DNA from: Burkholderiales bacterium
GTDB taxonomy: Bacteria; Pseudomonadota; Gammaproteobacteria; Burkholderiales; Burkholderiaceae_A
Assembly (NCBI GenBank): GCA_030834045.1
Contig: JAURFZ010000048.1
Span: forward strand, 1-9,094
Length of the DNA stretch: 9,094 nucleotides
Reading direction: 5' to 3'
Shown here: one piece after another, positions 1 to 6,541 of the stretch
How the letters are laid out: each line of letters starts with the position of its first letter
Numbering within the stretch: position 1 is the first letter of the stretch
Notes under the pieces: generated by a model
What the model saw: only the letters and a program-made list of their open reading frames with translations
Databases searched by the model: none
What the model was told of the DNA's origin: nothing
Position numbers and translations under genes: made by a program

Positions 1-981
1 CGACTTCATGGATTCCCGATCGGGTGGGGCCACCTTGTGGTTATCGGAAATCACTGGCCCAGGGTTGGCGCGCAGCCACTGAACGCACTGTTGAACGATG
101 CGGTTGCTTTCCCTCATCTCGGCCATACGCACCAAATACCGGTCGTAGCTGTCGCCCTCAGTGCCTATGGGCACATCGAACTGCAGACGGTCGTAGACCT
201 CGTAGGGCTGGGTTTTACGTAGATCCCACTCGACACCCGAGCCGCGCAGCATGGGGCCGGTAAAGCCCAAGGCCTTGGCGCGTTCCGGGCTAACCACACC
301 AATGCCTACAAGCCTTTGCTTCCAGATACGGTTGTCGGTAAGCAGTGTTTCGTATTCACCAACGCAAGACGGGAACCGCTGGGTGAAGTCATCAATGAAA
401 TCGAGCAAGGACCCTTCACGGTTTTGATTCAGCCTGCGAACCTTGGAATTGCTGCGAAGACGATTCACCTGGTACTTGGGCATGGCGTCGGGAAGATCGC
501 GGTAGACACCGCCTGGCCTGTAGTAGGCCGCGTGCATCCGTGCCCCCGAGACGGCCTCGTAGCAGTCCATAAGGTCTTCACGCTCGCGGAAGGCGTAAAG
601 AAAGACCGCCATGGCACCCACATCGAGACCGTGGGCACCGATCCACAAAAGATGGTTCAGGATGCGAGTAATTTCGTCGAACATGACCCGGATGTACTGA
701 GCGCGAATAGGAACCTCCACGCCCATGAGCTTCTCGATGGCCATAACATAAGCATGCTCGTTGCACATCATGGAGACATAGTCGAGCCGGTCCATGTAGG
801 GCACGGACTGCAAAAAGGTCTTGGACTCAGCAAGTTTTTCCGTTCCCCGATGAAGCAGCCCAATGTGAGGATCGGCGCGCTGCACCACCTCGCCATCGAG
901 CTCGAGTACCAGCCTTAACACGCCATGGGCGGCCGGGTGCTGTGGCCCAAAGTTGAGCGTGTAGTTTTTAAGCTCGGCCAT
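1..981 (-). CDS. nuoD: NADH-quinone oxidoreductase subunit D (NuoD), 3' end beyond window
   Basis: NuoD is the 49-kDa-type subunit of the peripheral arm of respiratory complex I; with NuoB it forms the quinone-reduction site. The frame is open from an ATG at 981 to the left edge, giving 327 codons of the roughly 417 usual in betaproteobacteria, so about 90 C-terminal residues are missing. Visible landmarks are GPQHPAAHG at residues 12-20, LLHRGTEKL at 42-50, and the pair His19 and Tyr68, whose spacing matches the quinone-contacting His38 and Tyr87 of Thermus Nqo4 (family knowledge). The segment DNHKVAPPDRESMKS is at the edge. The start overlaps the end of nuoC by 14 bases and has a GAGGAG ribosome binding site four bases upstream, inside nuoC, which suggests translational coupling. 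NuoC and NuoD are separate proteins here, unlike the E. coli NuoCD fusion. Identity is very secure. Confidence 0.97.
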   Translation of the reverse strand, partial: MAELKNYTLNFGPQHPAAHGVLRLVLELDGEVVQRADPHIGLLHRGTEKLAESKTFLQSVPYMDRLDYVSMMCNEHAYVMAIEKLMGVEVPIRAQYIRVMFDEITRILNHLLWIGAHGLDVGAMAVFLYAFREREDLMDCYEAVSGARMHAAYYRPGGVYRDLPDAMPKYQVNRLRSNSKVRRLNQNREGSLLDFIDDFTQRFPSCVGEYETLLTDNRIWKQRLVGIGVVSPERAKALGFTGPMLRGSGVEWDLRKTQPYEVYDRLQFDVPIGTEGDSYDRYLVRMAEMRESNRIVQQCVQWLRANPGPVISDNHKVAPPDRESMKS

Positions 982-1612
982 ACTGCTCCTCGCGAACAAC
1001 GCGCGGCGTAATGTCGCGCGCTTCAATGGTGACAGGCTGATAGATCACTCTGCGCTGTTGTGCGTCGTAGCGCATTTCAACGTAGCCCGACGTGGGGAAA
1101 TCTTTACGGAAAGGATGACCGACGAATCCGTAATCGGTAAGAATACGTCGAAGGTCATTATGACCTGCAAAGACAATGCCATAGAGATCAAAGGCCTCAC
1201 GCTCGTACCAGCCGGCAGCCGGCCAGACCGAGACAAGGCTTGGCACCTGTGGTAGGTCGTCGTCGGTGCAGAAAACCTTCAAGCGAATACGCTGATTGCG
1301 CACGACCGAGAGCAGATGAATGACCACAGCAAACCGAGGCCCTTCATAGCGACCGTCTTTAAATCCCATGTAGTCAAGGCCACAGAGGTCGATGAGCGTA
1401 TCGAATTCCAGGCCAGGGGTATCGCGCAGGGCAAGCCCAAGTTCAACAAGCGTGACTCCGGGTGCCTCGACGGTTACCTCACCTAGGCTTTCGTATGCGC
1501 GCGAGACCAGGCCCCCGAGCTTTGCCGAGGCTGACTGAACCAGCTGCCCCGCAATCGAGAGGGGCAGGATCTGAGTCTCAAGGGTATCGCTAGTTACTGG
1601 CGTATCGGGCAT
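968..1612 (-). CDS. nuoC: NADH-quinone oxidoreductase subunit C (NuoC)
   Basis: NuoC is the 30-kDa-type subunit of the complex I peripheral arm; it packs against NuoD and NuoB and carries no cofactor itself. The 214-residue length fits stand-alone betaproteobacterial NuoC (about 200). The family signature is clear near the C-terminus: GWYEREAFDLYGIVF at residues 134-148, GHNDLRRILTDYGFVGHP at 150-167, then FRKDFP at 168-173. The N-terminal 25 or so residues are polar and less family-like, as is common. The ATG at 1612 has only a weak purine stretch (GAAGGG) about 12 bases upstream. It follows nuoB after 19 bases and its last 14 bases are shared with nuoD. Nothing is broken or unusual in the reading frame. 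Confidence 0.97.
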   Translation of the reverse strand: MPDTPVTSDTLETQILPLSIAGQLVQSASAKLGGLVSRAYESLGEVTVEAPGVTLVELGLALRDTPGLEFDTLIDLCGLDYMGFKDGRYEGPRFAVVIHLLSVVRNQRIRLKVFCTDDDLPQVPSLVSVWPAAGWYEREAFDLYGIVFAGHNDLRRILTDYGFVGHPFRKDFPTSGYVEMRYDAQQRRVIYQPVTIEARDITPRVVREEQYGRA

Positions 1613-1631
1613 GGCTGGGGAGACCCTTCAT

Positions 1632-2111
1632 TTAGCCGCGCGCGATGGTGCTGGTGCGTCGTATTTTGTTTTGCAGCTGGATGATGCCGTACATGAGGGC
1701 CTCAGCCGTTGGTGGGCAGCCCGGCACGTAAATGTCAACTGGCACAATGCGATCACAGCCACGCACCACAGAATAGGAATAGTGGTAGTAGCCACCCCCA
1801 TTGGCACAAGAGCCCATGCTAATAACCCAGCGCGGCTCGGGCATTTGATCGTAGACCTTGCGAAGTGCGGGCGCCATCTTGTTGCAAAGCGTGCCTGCAA
1901 CAATCATGAGGTCGGACTGCCGGGGGCTTGGCCGAAAGACCACTCCGAAACGGTCAAGGTCGTAACGTGCCGCACCCGCATGCATCATTTCGACCGCACA
2001 GCAGGCAAGCCCGAAGGTCATTGGCCAGAGTGACCCAGTTCGTGTCCAGTTGATAACCTGGTCGGCTGTGGTTGTGATGAAGCCTTGCTTCAGAACGCCG
2101 TCTATTGCCAT
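1632..2111 (-). CDS. nuoB: NADH-quinone oxidoreductase subunit B (NuoB)
   Basis: NuoB (PSST type) holds the terminal iron-sulfur cluster N2 that passes electrons to quinone at the interface with NuoD. The 159-residue protein has the expected four cysteine ligands: the adjacent Cys37-Cys38 in GLACCAVEMM, Cys102 in MGSCANGGGYY, and Cys132 in VPGCPPTAEALM. The segment FRPSPRQSDLMIVAGT at residues 59-74 is also typical. The start ATG at 2111 has a GGGAG site seven or so bases upstream, inside the last codons of nuoA, and the two genes are separated by only three bases, so they are almost certainly co-translated from one message. The length is normal for betaproteobacteria and no key residue is missing. 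Confidence 0.98.
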   Translation of the reverse strand: MAIDGVLKQGFITTTADQVINWTRTGSLWPMTFGLACCAVEMMHAGAARYDLDRFGVVFRPSPRQSDLMIVAGTLCNKMAPALRKVYDQMPEPRWVISMGSCANGGGYYHYSYSVVRGCDRIVPVDIYVPGCPPTAEALMYGIIQLQNKIRRTSTIARG

Positions 2112-2114
2112 GGT

Positions 2115-2474
2115 TTACTCCCAGTCAAGGGCTCCCTTCATCCACTCATAAATGAAGCCCAATACTAAGATGGCAAGGAAGGCCATCATCGAAAGAAACC
2201 CGAAGAGCCCAATGGAATCAAGACTGACTGCCCAGGGGAAAAGAAAGGCGATTTCGAGATCGAACAAAATAAAAAGAATGGCCACGAGGTAGTAGCGCAC
2301 GTCAAACTGCATTCGCGCGTTCTCAAAAGCCTCGAAGCCGCACTCATAGGGTGATAGCTTTTCGTCATCGGGCCGACTGGGCCCAATTAACTTGCCTAGC
2401 ACCATGGGGCCCACGCCCACAGCGATACCCACCAAAATAAAAAGCAAGATGGGAAGGTAAGACTCAAGACTCAT
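2115..2474 (-). CDS. nuoA: NADH-quinone oxidoreductase subunit A (NuoA)
   Basis: NuoA is a small membrane subunit (ND3 type) at the joint between the membrane and peripheral arms of complex I. The 119-residue protein shows three hydrophobic segments at about residues 7-30, 60-83 and 90-112. The conserved loop SPYECGFE lies at residues 41-48, and the second membrane segment contains the characteristic FDLEIAFLFPWA. The C-terminus GALDWE is usual in betaproteobacteria. The ATG at 2474 has a strong AGGGGGG ribosome binding site ending four bases before it. Only 13 bases separate the start codon from the CCA end of the upstream tRNA-Leu, so the nuo message probably begins at the tRNA processing site or is part of a longer transcript. 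It is the first gene of the nuo operon. Confidence 0.98.
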   Translation of the reverse strand: MSLESYLPILLFILVGIAVGVGPMVLGKLIGPSRPDDEKLSPYECGFEAFENARMQFDVRYYLVAILFILFDLEIAFLFPWAVSLDSIGLFGFLSMMAFLAILVLGFIYEWMKGALDWE

Positions 2475-2487
2475 AAACCCCCCTAAC

Positions 2488-2572
2488 TGGTGCCGACGGC
2501 GAGACTCGAACTCGCACAGCTTTCGCCACTACCCCCTCAAGATAGCGTGTCTACCAATTCCACCACGTCGGC
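2488..2572 (-). tRNA. leuU: tRNA-Leu (anticodon GAG), with encoded CCA
   Basis: Read on the minus strand, the 85 bases fold into a complete class II tRNA. The acceptor stem GCCGACG pairs perfectly with CGTCGGC, followed by ACCA. The D arm is GTGGAATTGGTAGACAC, the anticodon stem is CTATC/GGTAG with one T-G wobble, and the loop TTGAGGG presents GAG. A long variable arm (stem GC/GC around GAAA with flanks) is followed by a T stem GCGAG/CTCGC with loop TTCGAGT. Anticodon GAG reads the leucine codons CUC and CUU. The gene sits 22 bases after secG and 13 bases before nuoA, with no obvious promoter of its own, so it is probably excised from a longer transcript. The order secG then tRNA-Leu(GAG) is also found in E. 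coli (secG-leuU), which supports the symbol. Confidence 0.97.
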
Positions 2573-2594
2573 TTAAAACGAGACCATCAAAGCA

Positions 2595-2960
2595 TTACTT
2601 CTCCGGGCTTGTTTTGGTTGTGTCTGAAGAGCCGGGCACCGGAACCTCAGGGTTCGACGCTGGCGCCTTTTCTGCCGGAATATTCTGCATGATACCGCCA
2701 GAATCCCCCGTTGTTCCTAAGCTACGGCTACCAATATAGGAAAGCCCCAGGGTGGTGGTAAAGAAAATTGCGGCCAGAACGGCCGTGGCTCGGGAAAGAA
2801 AGTTACTGGAGCCCGAGGCACCAAAAACAGAGCCAGAACTACCGGAACCGAAGGCCGCTCCCATGTCGGCCCCCTTGCCCTGCTGGAGCAGTACAAGAAC
2901 AATGATAGCCAAGGCAGAAACTACCTGGACGATGATGAGTAAGTTGGTGTACCAAAGCAT
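2595..2960 (-). CDS. secG: Protein translocase subunit SecG
   Basis: SecG is the small auxiliary subunit of the SecYEG protein-export channel in the inner membrane. The 121-residue product has two hydrophobic segments at about residues 5-25 and 58-76. Between them is the conserved stretch GKGADMGAAFGSG at 28-40 and FGASGSSNFLSR at 46-57, which is diagnostic for the family. The last 40 or so residues are polar and low in complexity (rich in Pro, Ser, Thr), as in many proteobacterial SecG proteins. The ATG at 2960 is the only in-frame Met before the first membrane segment, though its ribosome binding site is weak (AGGA about 12 bases upstream, near the tpiA stop). It follows tpiA after 14 bases, so it is likely in the same transcript and translated partly by coupling. 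Confidence 0.96.
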   Translation of the reverse strand: MLWYTNLLIIVQVVSALAIIVLVLLQQGKGADMGAAFGSGSSGSVFGASGSSNFLSRATAVLAAIFFTTTLGLSYIGSRSLGTTGDSGGIMQNIPAEKAPASNPEVPVPGSSDTTKTSPEK

Positions 2961-2974
2961 GGCAATGGGATGTC

Positions 2975-3772
2975 CTAGTGAGGGCTTTGAGCCGCTGGTA
3001 AGGCAGATTGAATAATAGTGGCGAACTCTGAAGCATCGAGCGATGCACCACCGACAAGCGCACCATCGATATCAGGTTGCGAAAAAAGGTCGAGGGCGGT
3101 TGCAGCCTTGACGCTACCGCCATAAATGATGCGAATTGCCTGCGCGGCTGACTGGGACTTCTGAGAGAGCTCTTCTCGGATTGTGGCGTGCATGGCCTGT
3201 GCATCGGCACTTGATGCCGATTTACCGGTTCCAATGGCCCATATGGGCTCGTAAGCAATGACCAAGGCTGCAAGCTGCTGGTCATTCAAGCCCTTGGTAG
3301 CAGCCCGAACCTGCCCAACTACAAAGTCTTGCGCTGAACCTTTTTCACGCTCAGAAAGTGACTCGCCCACACAGACAACAGGGGTAAGGCCGTTATTGAG
3401 AAGCTGGCCAAGCTTAAGGCCAACAAGTTCATTTGTTTCGGCGGCTCGTTCACGACGCTCTGAGTGGCCTACCAAGGCAAACTGGCAGTCGAAATCTTTA
3501 AGCATATCGGCAGAGATTTCTCCCGTGAAGGCACCGGAGCCCTCGTTGGAACAGTCTTGACCTCCCCAGAGCAAGCCTGACGTACGCAGACGGGTAGCCA
3601 CCTGAAAGAGATACGGCGCAGGCACAGCCACGCCTGCCTGAAGACTATCGTGCCTGATGGCGGCGTCAGCCTCAGAGCCGAGGCTGCCAAGTAAGCCCTG
3701 AAGCAGAGCCTCGTTGGCCTGAACCGAACCGTTCATCTTCCAGTTTCCAAGAACAAGCGGCACGCGGTGCAT
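2975..3772 (-). CDS. tpiA: Triosephosphate isomerase
   Basis: This cytoplasmic glycolytic enzyme interconverts dihydroxyacetone phosphate and glyceraldehyde 3-phosphate. All catalytic residues can be seen: Asn10 and Lys12 in GNWKMN, the electrophile His103 in VGHSERR, and the general base Glu175 in AYEPIWAIGTG, which leads into the mobile loop 6. Phosphate-gripping segments follow at YGGS (217-220) and GALVGGASL (238-246). At 265 residues it is a little longer than the usual 245-255, the extra residues falling between the first strand and His103 and in a short polar C-terminal tail. The ATG at 3772 lies five bases after the pnp stop, with a GAGG site inside the end of pnp, so the two genes are probably translated from one message. 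secG follows after 14 bases. Confidence 0.98.
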   Translation of the reverse strand: MHRVPLVLGNWKMNGSVQANEALLQGLLGSLGSEADAAIRHDSLQAGVAVPAPYLFQVATRLRTSGLLWGGQDCSNEGSGAFTGEISADMLKDFDCQFALVGHSERRERAAETNELVGLKLGQLLNNGLTPVVCVGESLSEREKGSAQDFVVGQVRAATKGLNDQQLAALVIAYEPIWAIGTGKSASSADAQAMHATIREELSQKSQSAAQAIRIIYGGSVKAATALDLFSQPDIDGALVGGASLDASEFATIIQSALPAAQSPH

Positions 3773-3777
3773 AAGGG

Positions 3778-5928
3778 CTAGGCCTCGCTCCCTGGATTGC
3801 CCTCGGCAGCCGGCGCAACAATGCCGGGCTCCTCGAGAAGCGCCTTCATAGAAAGCCGTAGCCTGCCCTTTTCATCAGCCTCAATCACCTTCACGCGAAC
3901 CTGTTGGCCCTCTTTGACAAAGTCGGAGACCTGGTTAACGCGCTCATGGGCAATCTGGGAAATATGCAGCAGCCCGTCTTTACCAGGAAGAATGGAGACA
4001 ATGGCGCCAAACTCGAGAAGGCGAAGAACCGTGCCTTCGTAGACCTTGCCCACCTCAACCTCAGCTGTAAGTTCCTCAATACGCTTAATGGCATTACGAG
4101 CGGCGTCGGCAGTGGTGGCTGCGATGGTAATGCTGCCCGACTCGTCAATGTCGATCGTGGTACCGGTTTCTTCTGTAATGGAACGAATGGTGGAACCACC
4201 CTTACCAATGACGTCGCGTATGCGCTCGGGATTAATCTTCATGTTGTAGAGACGAGGCGCGAATTCAGACAGTTCTTCACGGGCTGTGCCCATGCAGTCT
4301 TTCATCTTGCCAAGAATGTGCATACGGGCGTCTTTAGCCTGCGCCAGAGCAACCTGCATGATTTCCTTGGTGATACCCTGAATTTTTATGTCCATTTGCA
4401 GGGCAGTAATTCCGGTTTCCGAGCCTGCGACTTTGAAATCCATGTCACCGAGGTGATCTTCATCGCCAAGAATGTCGGTGAGCACGGCAAATCGCCCGCC
4501 CTCTTTAATAAGACCCATGGCAATGCCAGCCACGTGCGCCTTCAAGGGCACGCCCGCATCCATCAACGCCAGGCAGCCACCGCAGACCGAGGCCATGGAA
4601 GACGAGCCATTGGACTCTGTAATTTCGCTGACCACACGCATGGAATAAGCAAAATCTTCTGCCTTGGGAAGCACGGCAACTAGAGCGCGCTTGGCAAGGC
4701 GTCCATGACCAATTTCACGACGCTTAGGCGTACCCACGCGACCGCATTCGCCCGTTGCATAGGGAGGCATGTTGTAGTGAAGCATGAATCGATCTCGGTA
4801 CTCGCCGGCCAAGGCATCGATAATCTGCTCATCTCGGTTAGTGCCCAGAGTGGCGACAACAAGCGCCTGGGTTTCCCCGCGTGTGAAGAGCACCGAGCCA
4901 TGGGCGCGAGGCAATACCCCGTTTCGAATAGAGATAGGCCGAACCGTTCGGGTGTCACGGCCATCGATGCGCGGCTCACCACCAAGAATTTGGCCACGAA
5001 CCACCTTGGACTCAAGGCCAAACAAGGTGTCATTCAGAAGGTTACCCGCCGGTGCGGCTAGACTTCCGGCCCCAACCAGCTCAGCCACCTTGGACTCGAC
5101 GCCGGCATAAATTTCTTTCAGCCGTGAAGAACGGGCCTGCTTGTCGCGTAGCTTGTAGGCTTCTTCGAAGGAGGCCTGGGCAAGCTCGGTAATTTTCTCA
5201 ACAACGGCCTTGTCTTGGGGCTCGGCAGTCCACTCCCACTCGGGTTTGCCGGCCTTTTCCACCAGACGGTTAATGGCGTGAATGGCCGCCTTCATCTGCT
5301 CATGGCCGAAAACGACGGCACCCAACATGACATCTTCGGGAAGTTGATCGGCCTCGGACTCCACCATGAGCACTGCTGATTCGGTACCTGCGACCACCAA
5401 GTCCATTTGCGATTGAGGCATGTCGGACGCGTTGGGGCACAGGACATACTGGCCGTTTATATAACCAACGCGGGCTGCCCCGATGGGGCCATTGAAGGGA
5501 ACGCCAGAGATTGCAAGTGCCGCTGAGGCACCAATCATGGCGGGGATATCGGGATCGATGTCAGGGTTTAACGAGATGACAGTGCAGACGACCTGCACCT
5601 CGTTGTAAAAGCCTTCGGGGAAAAGAGGCCGCAAAGGCCTGTCGATAAGGCGCGAGGTAAGAGTTTCTTTCTCGCTGGGACGGCCTTCACGCTTAAAAAA
5701 ACCGCCGGGAATCTTTCCGGCCGCGTAGGTCTTCTCCATGTAGTCGACGGTAAGCGGAAAGAAGTCTTGACCCGGCTTGGACGACTTAGCTGCCACCACG
5801 GTGGCAAGAACAACGGTGTCTTGCATGTTAACCACAACAGCCCCCGAAGCCTGACGGGCGATTTCGCCTGTTTCAAGGGTGACGGTGTGCTGCCCGTAGC
5901 TAAAACTCTCGGTTGCAATATTGAACAT
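3778..5928 (-). CDS. pnp: Polyribonucleotide nucleotidyltransferase (PNPase)
   Basis: PNPase is a phosphate-dependent 3'-to-5' exoribonuclease that degrades mRNA, usually as a trimer and in proteobacteria often bound to RNase E. The 716-residue product shows the full domain order: first RNase PH core at about 10-145, an all-helical linker at about 240-320, the catalytic RNase PH core at about 325-550, a KH domain with the GKGG loop at 575-578, and an S1 domain at about 626-697. The active-site serines lie in SNGSSSMAS (439-447), and the metal-binding residues corresponding to E. coli Asp486, Asp492 and Lys494 are Asp491, Asp497 and Lys499 in LGDEDHLGDMDFK. The ATG at 5928 has an AAGGAAG site about seven bases upstream. 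rpsO lies directly upstream, the classical rpsO-pnp arrangement, and tpiA follows after five bases. Confidence 0.99.
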   Translation of the reverse strand: MFNIATESFSYGQHTVTLETGEIARQASGAVVVNMQDTVVLATVVAAKSSKPGQDFFPLTVDYMEKTYAAGKIPGGFFKREGRPSEKETLTSRLIDRPLRPLFPEGFYNEVQVVCTVISLNPDIDPDIPAMIGASAALAISGVPFNGPIGAARVGYINGQYVLCPNASDMPQSQMDLVVAGTESAVLMVESEADQLPEDVMLGAVVFGHEQMKAAIHAINRLVEKAGKPEWEWTAEPQDKAVVEKITELAQASFEEAYKLRDKQARSSRLKEIYAGVESKVAELVGAGSLAAPAGNLLNDTLFGLESKVVRGQILGGEPRIDGRDTRTVRPISIRNGVLPRAHGSVLFTRGETQALVVATLGTNRDEQIIDALAGEYRDRFMLHYNMPPYATGECGRVGTPKRREIGHGRLAKRALVAVLPKAEDFAYSMRVVSEITESNGSSSMASVCGGCLALMDAGVPLKAHVAGIAMGLIKEGGRFAVLTDILGDEDHLGDMDFKVAGSETGITALQMDIKIQGITKEIMQVALAQAKDARMHILGKMKDCMGTAREELSEFAPRLYNMKINPERIRDVIGKGGSTIRSITEETGTTIDIDESGSITIAATTADAARNAIKRIEELTAEVEVGKVYEGTVLRLLEFGAIVSILPGKDGLLHISQIAHERVNQVSDFVKEGQQVRVKVIEADEKGRLRLSMKALLEEPGIVAPAAEGNPGSEA

Positions 5929-5964
5929 GCGCGACTTCCTTTTTCGAACAGTTGACGTTACGAG

Positions 5965-6001
5965 GCCTGTGCATACAGGCGATCAAGACCCTTTTTAGGG
6001 T
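5965..6001 (-). promoter_or_regulatory. Two small hairpins in the rpsO-pnp spacer / pnp leader
   Basis: The 130-base spacer between rpsO and pnp contains two perfect short inverted repeats in succession. On the minus strand the first is ACCCT-AAAA-AGGGT (6001-5988) and the second is GCCTGT-ATGC-ACAGGC (5980-5965). Neither is followed by a T run, so neither looks like a standard terminator. In E. coli the equivalent spacer carries a terminator, a second promoter and the RNase III and PNPase autoregulation site of the pnp leader. These stems are much shorter than an RNase III substrate, so equivalence is only a guess. They could protect the processed 5' end of the pnp message or the 3' end of the rpsO message. 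Confidence 0.4.
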
Positions 6002-6058
6002 TAAGACCGCCTTCTATAACGACAGGCAAGATGGAGGGGGCAGGCGCGTGGCGGGTCA

Positions 6059-6328
6059 CTACTTACGAAGACCCAACTTCTCGATAAGTTCGCGATACGA
6101 CTGCAGGTTCGTTCTCTTCAGATAGTCGAGAAGCTTTCGACGGCGGCTGACCATTTTTAAAAGCCCCCGACGGGAGTGATGGTCTTTGGCGTGCGACTTG
6201 AAATGCCCAGTGAGATGGTTGATTCGCGCGGTAAGAAGCGCAACCTGAACTTCAGGTGAGCCCGTGTCGCTTTGGGCGCGTTGAAAACTAGCGACAATAT
6301 CGCCTTTTGTCATTTCGGCAACGGTCAT
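6059..6328 (-). CDS. rpsO: 30S ribosomal protein S15
   Basis: S15 is a primary binding protein of the 30S subunit; it contacts the three-way junction of helices 20-22 in the central domain of 16S rRNA and forms a bridge to the 50S subunit. The 89-residue length is standard. The conserved DTGSPEVQ is at residues 21-28, HFKSHAKDHHSRRGLL at 42-57, and the basic MVSRRRKLLDYLK at 59-71, containing RNA-contacting residues. The ATG at 6328 is chosen over the in-frame Met6 because an AGGAGA site lies seven or so bases upstream. The gene appears to have its own promoter and a structured leader, and pnp follows, as in most proteobacteria. In several bacteria S15 represses its own translation by binding the leader. 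Confidence 0.99.
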   Translation of the reverse strand: MTVAEMTKGDIVASFQRAQSDTGSPEVQVALLTARINHLTGHFKSHAKDHHSRRGLLKMVSRRRKLLDYLKRTNLQSYRELIEKLGLRK

Positions 6329-6351
6329 GGAAATCTCCTATTAATATGACC

Positions 6352-6402
6352 GGAGGGCGACAGACCCAGGCAAAAAGACATTATTTGCCTGAACAACCCT
6401 CC
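6352..6402 (-). promoter_or_regulatory. Structured 5' leader of rpsO, candidate S15 autoregulatory site
   Basis: On the minus strand this 51-base stretch folds as a two-tier hairpin. The outer stem is GGAGGG (6402-6397) with CCCTCC (6357-6352). The inner stem is a perfect 8-bp CAGGCAAA (6391-6384) with TTTGCCTG (6374-6367) around a 9-base loop, with an asymmetric internal loop between the two. It ends about 24 bases before the rpsO start codon. The CTCC of the outer arm could instead pair with GGAG of the rpsO ribosome binding site, so two alternative states are possible. No T run follows, so it is not a terminator. S15 binding is inferred from the position and from known S15 autoregulation elsewhere, not from a recognised motif. 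Confidence 0.5.
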
Positions 6403-6445
6403 AAACGTGCGATCGCATCTGCCGGATGCATCGTGTAAGCGTTTG

Positions 6446-6474
6446 ATTTTAAGTTAAAACCAAGGAATACGCAA
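6446..6474 (-). promoter_or_regulatory. Sigma70-type promoter for rpsO
   Basis: On the minus strand a -35-like TTGCGT (6474-6469) is followed after exactly 17 bases by TAAAAT (6451-6446), which matches the -10 consensus at five of six positions. Transcription would begin near 6439, giving a leader of about 110 bases that contains the two-tier hairpin before rpsO. The local sequence is AT-rich compared with its surroundings. It is placed between leuA and rpsO, where a separate promoter for the rpsO-pnp unit is expected. Confidence 0.6.
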
Positions 6475-6500
6475 AAACCCTGACGCGGGGAAGCGGTTTC

Positions 6501-6535
6501 GGGGTCGCCCGGGCTTTTACGCCTGGAACGACCCC
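6501..6535 (-). terminator. GC-rich hairpin after leuA, probable transcript end
   Basis: Six bases after the leuA stop, GGGGTCG (6535-6529) pairs perfectly with CGACCCC (6507-6501). The stem continues inward with TCC/GGG and GGC/GCC around a GTAAAA loop, interrupted by one bulge and one mismatch. It is a strong structure but lacks the T run that should follow at once; the nearest run is five T residues at 6477-6473, 23 bases further on. It may block exonucleases at the leuA mRNA 3' end or act together with Rho rather than as a true intrinsic terminator. Confidence 0.5.
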
Positions 6536-6541
6536 TTCTGG

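Noticed and set aside
316..918. Plus-strand 200-codon open frame
   Set aside because: It lies exactly antisense to nuoD, shows no family motif, and the nuoD frame beneath it is unmistakable.
1611..2033. Plus-strand 140-codon open frame
   Set aside because: Antisense to nuoB; the real NuoB frame carries all four cluster ligands.
2488..2572. tRNA-Leu as an integration site for a mobile element
   Set aside because: No integrase, no direct repeat of the tRNA 3' end and no foreign genes are present on either side; housekeeping genes flank it tightly.
2839..3285. Minus-strand 148-codon frame overlapping tpiA and secG
   Set aside because: Out-of-frame shadow across two well-identified genes, with no motif and no plausible ribosome binding site.
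3904..4683. Plus-strand 259-codon open frame
   Set aside because: It is the antisense shadow of the pnp C-terminal half; its composition is rich in His and Asn without a recognisable domain.
5941..6058. Separate promoter for pnp in the rpsO-pnp spacer
   Set aside because: TTATAG near 6020 and TTGATC near 5985 were considered, but neither has a partner box at suitable spacing.
6367..6391. CAGGCAAA/TTTGCCTG hairpin as an intrinsic terminator
   Set aside because: No T run follows it on either strand, and it lies inside the rpsO leader downstream of a good promoter.
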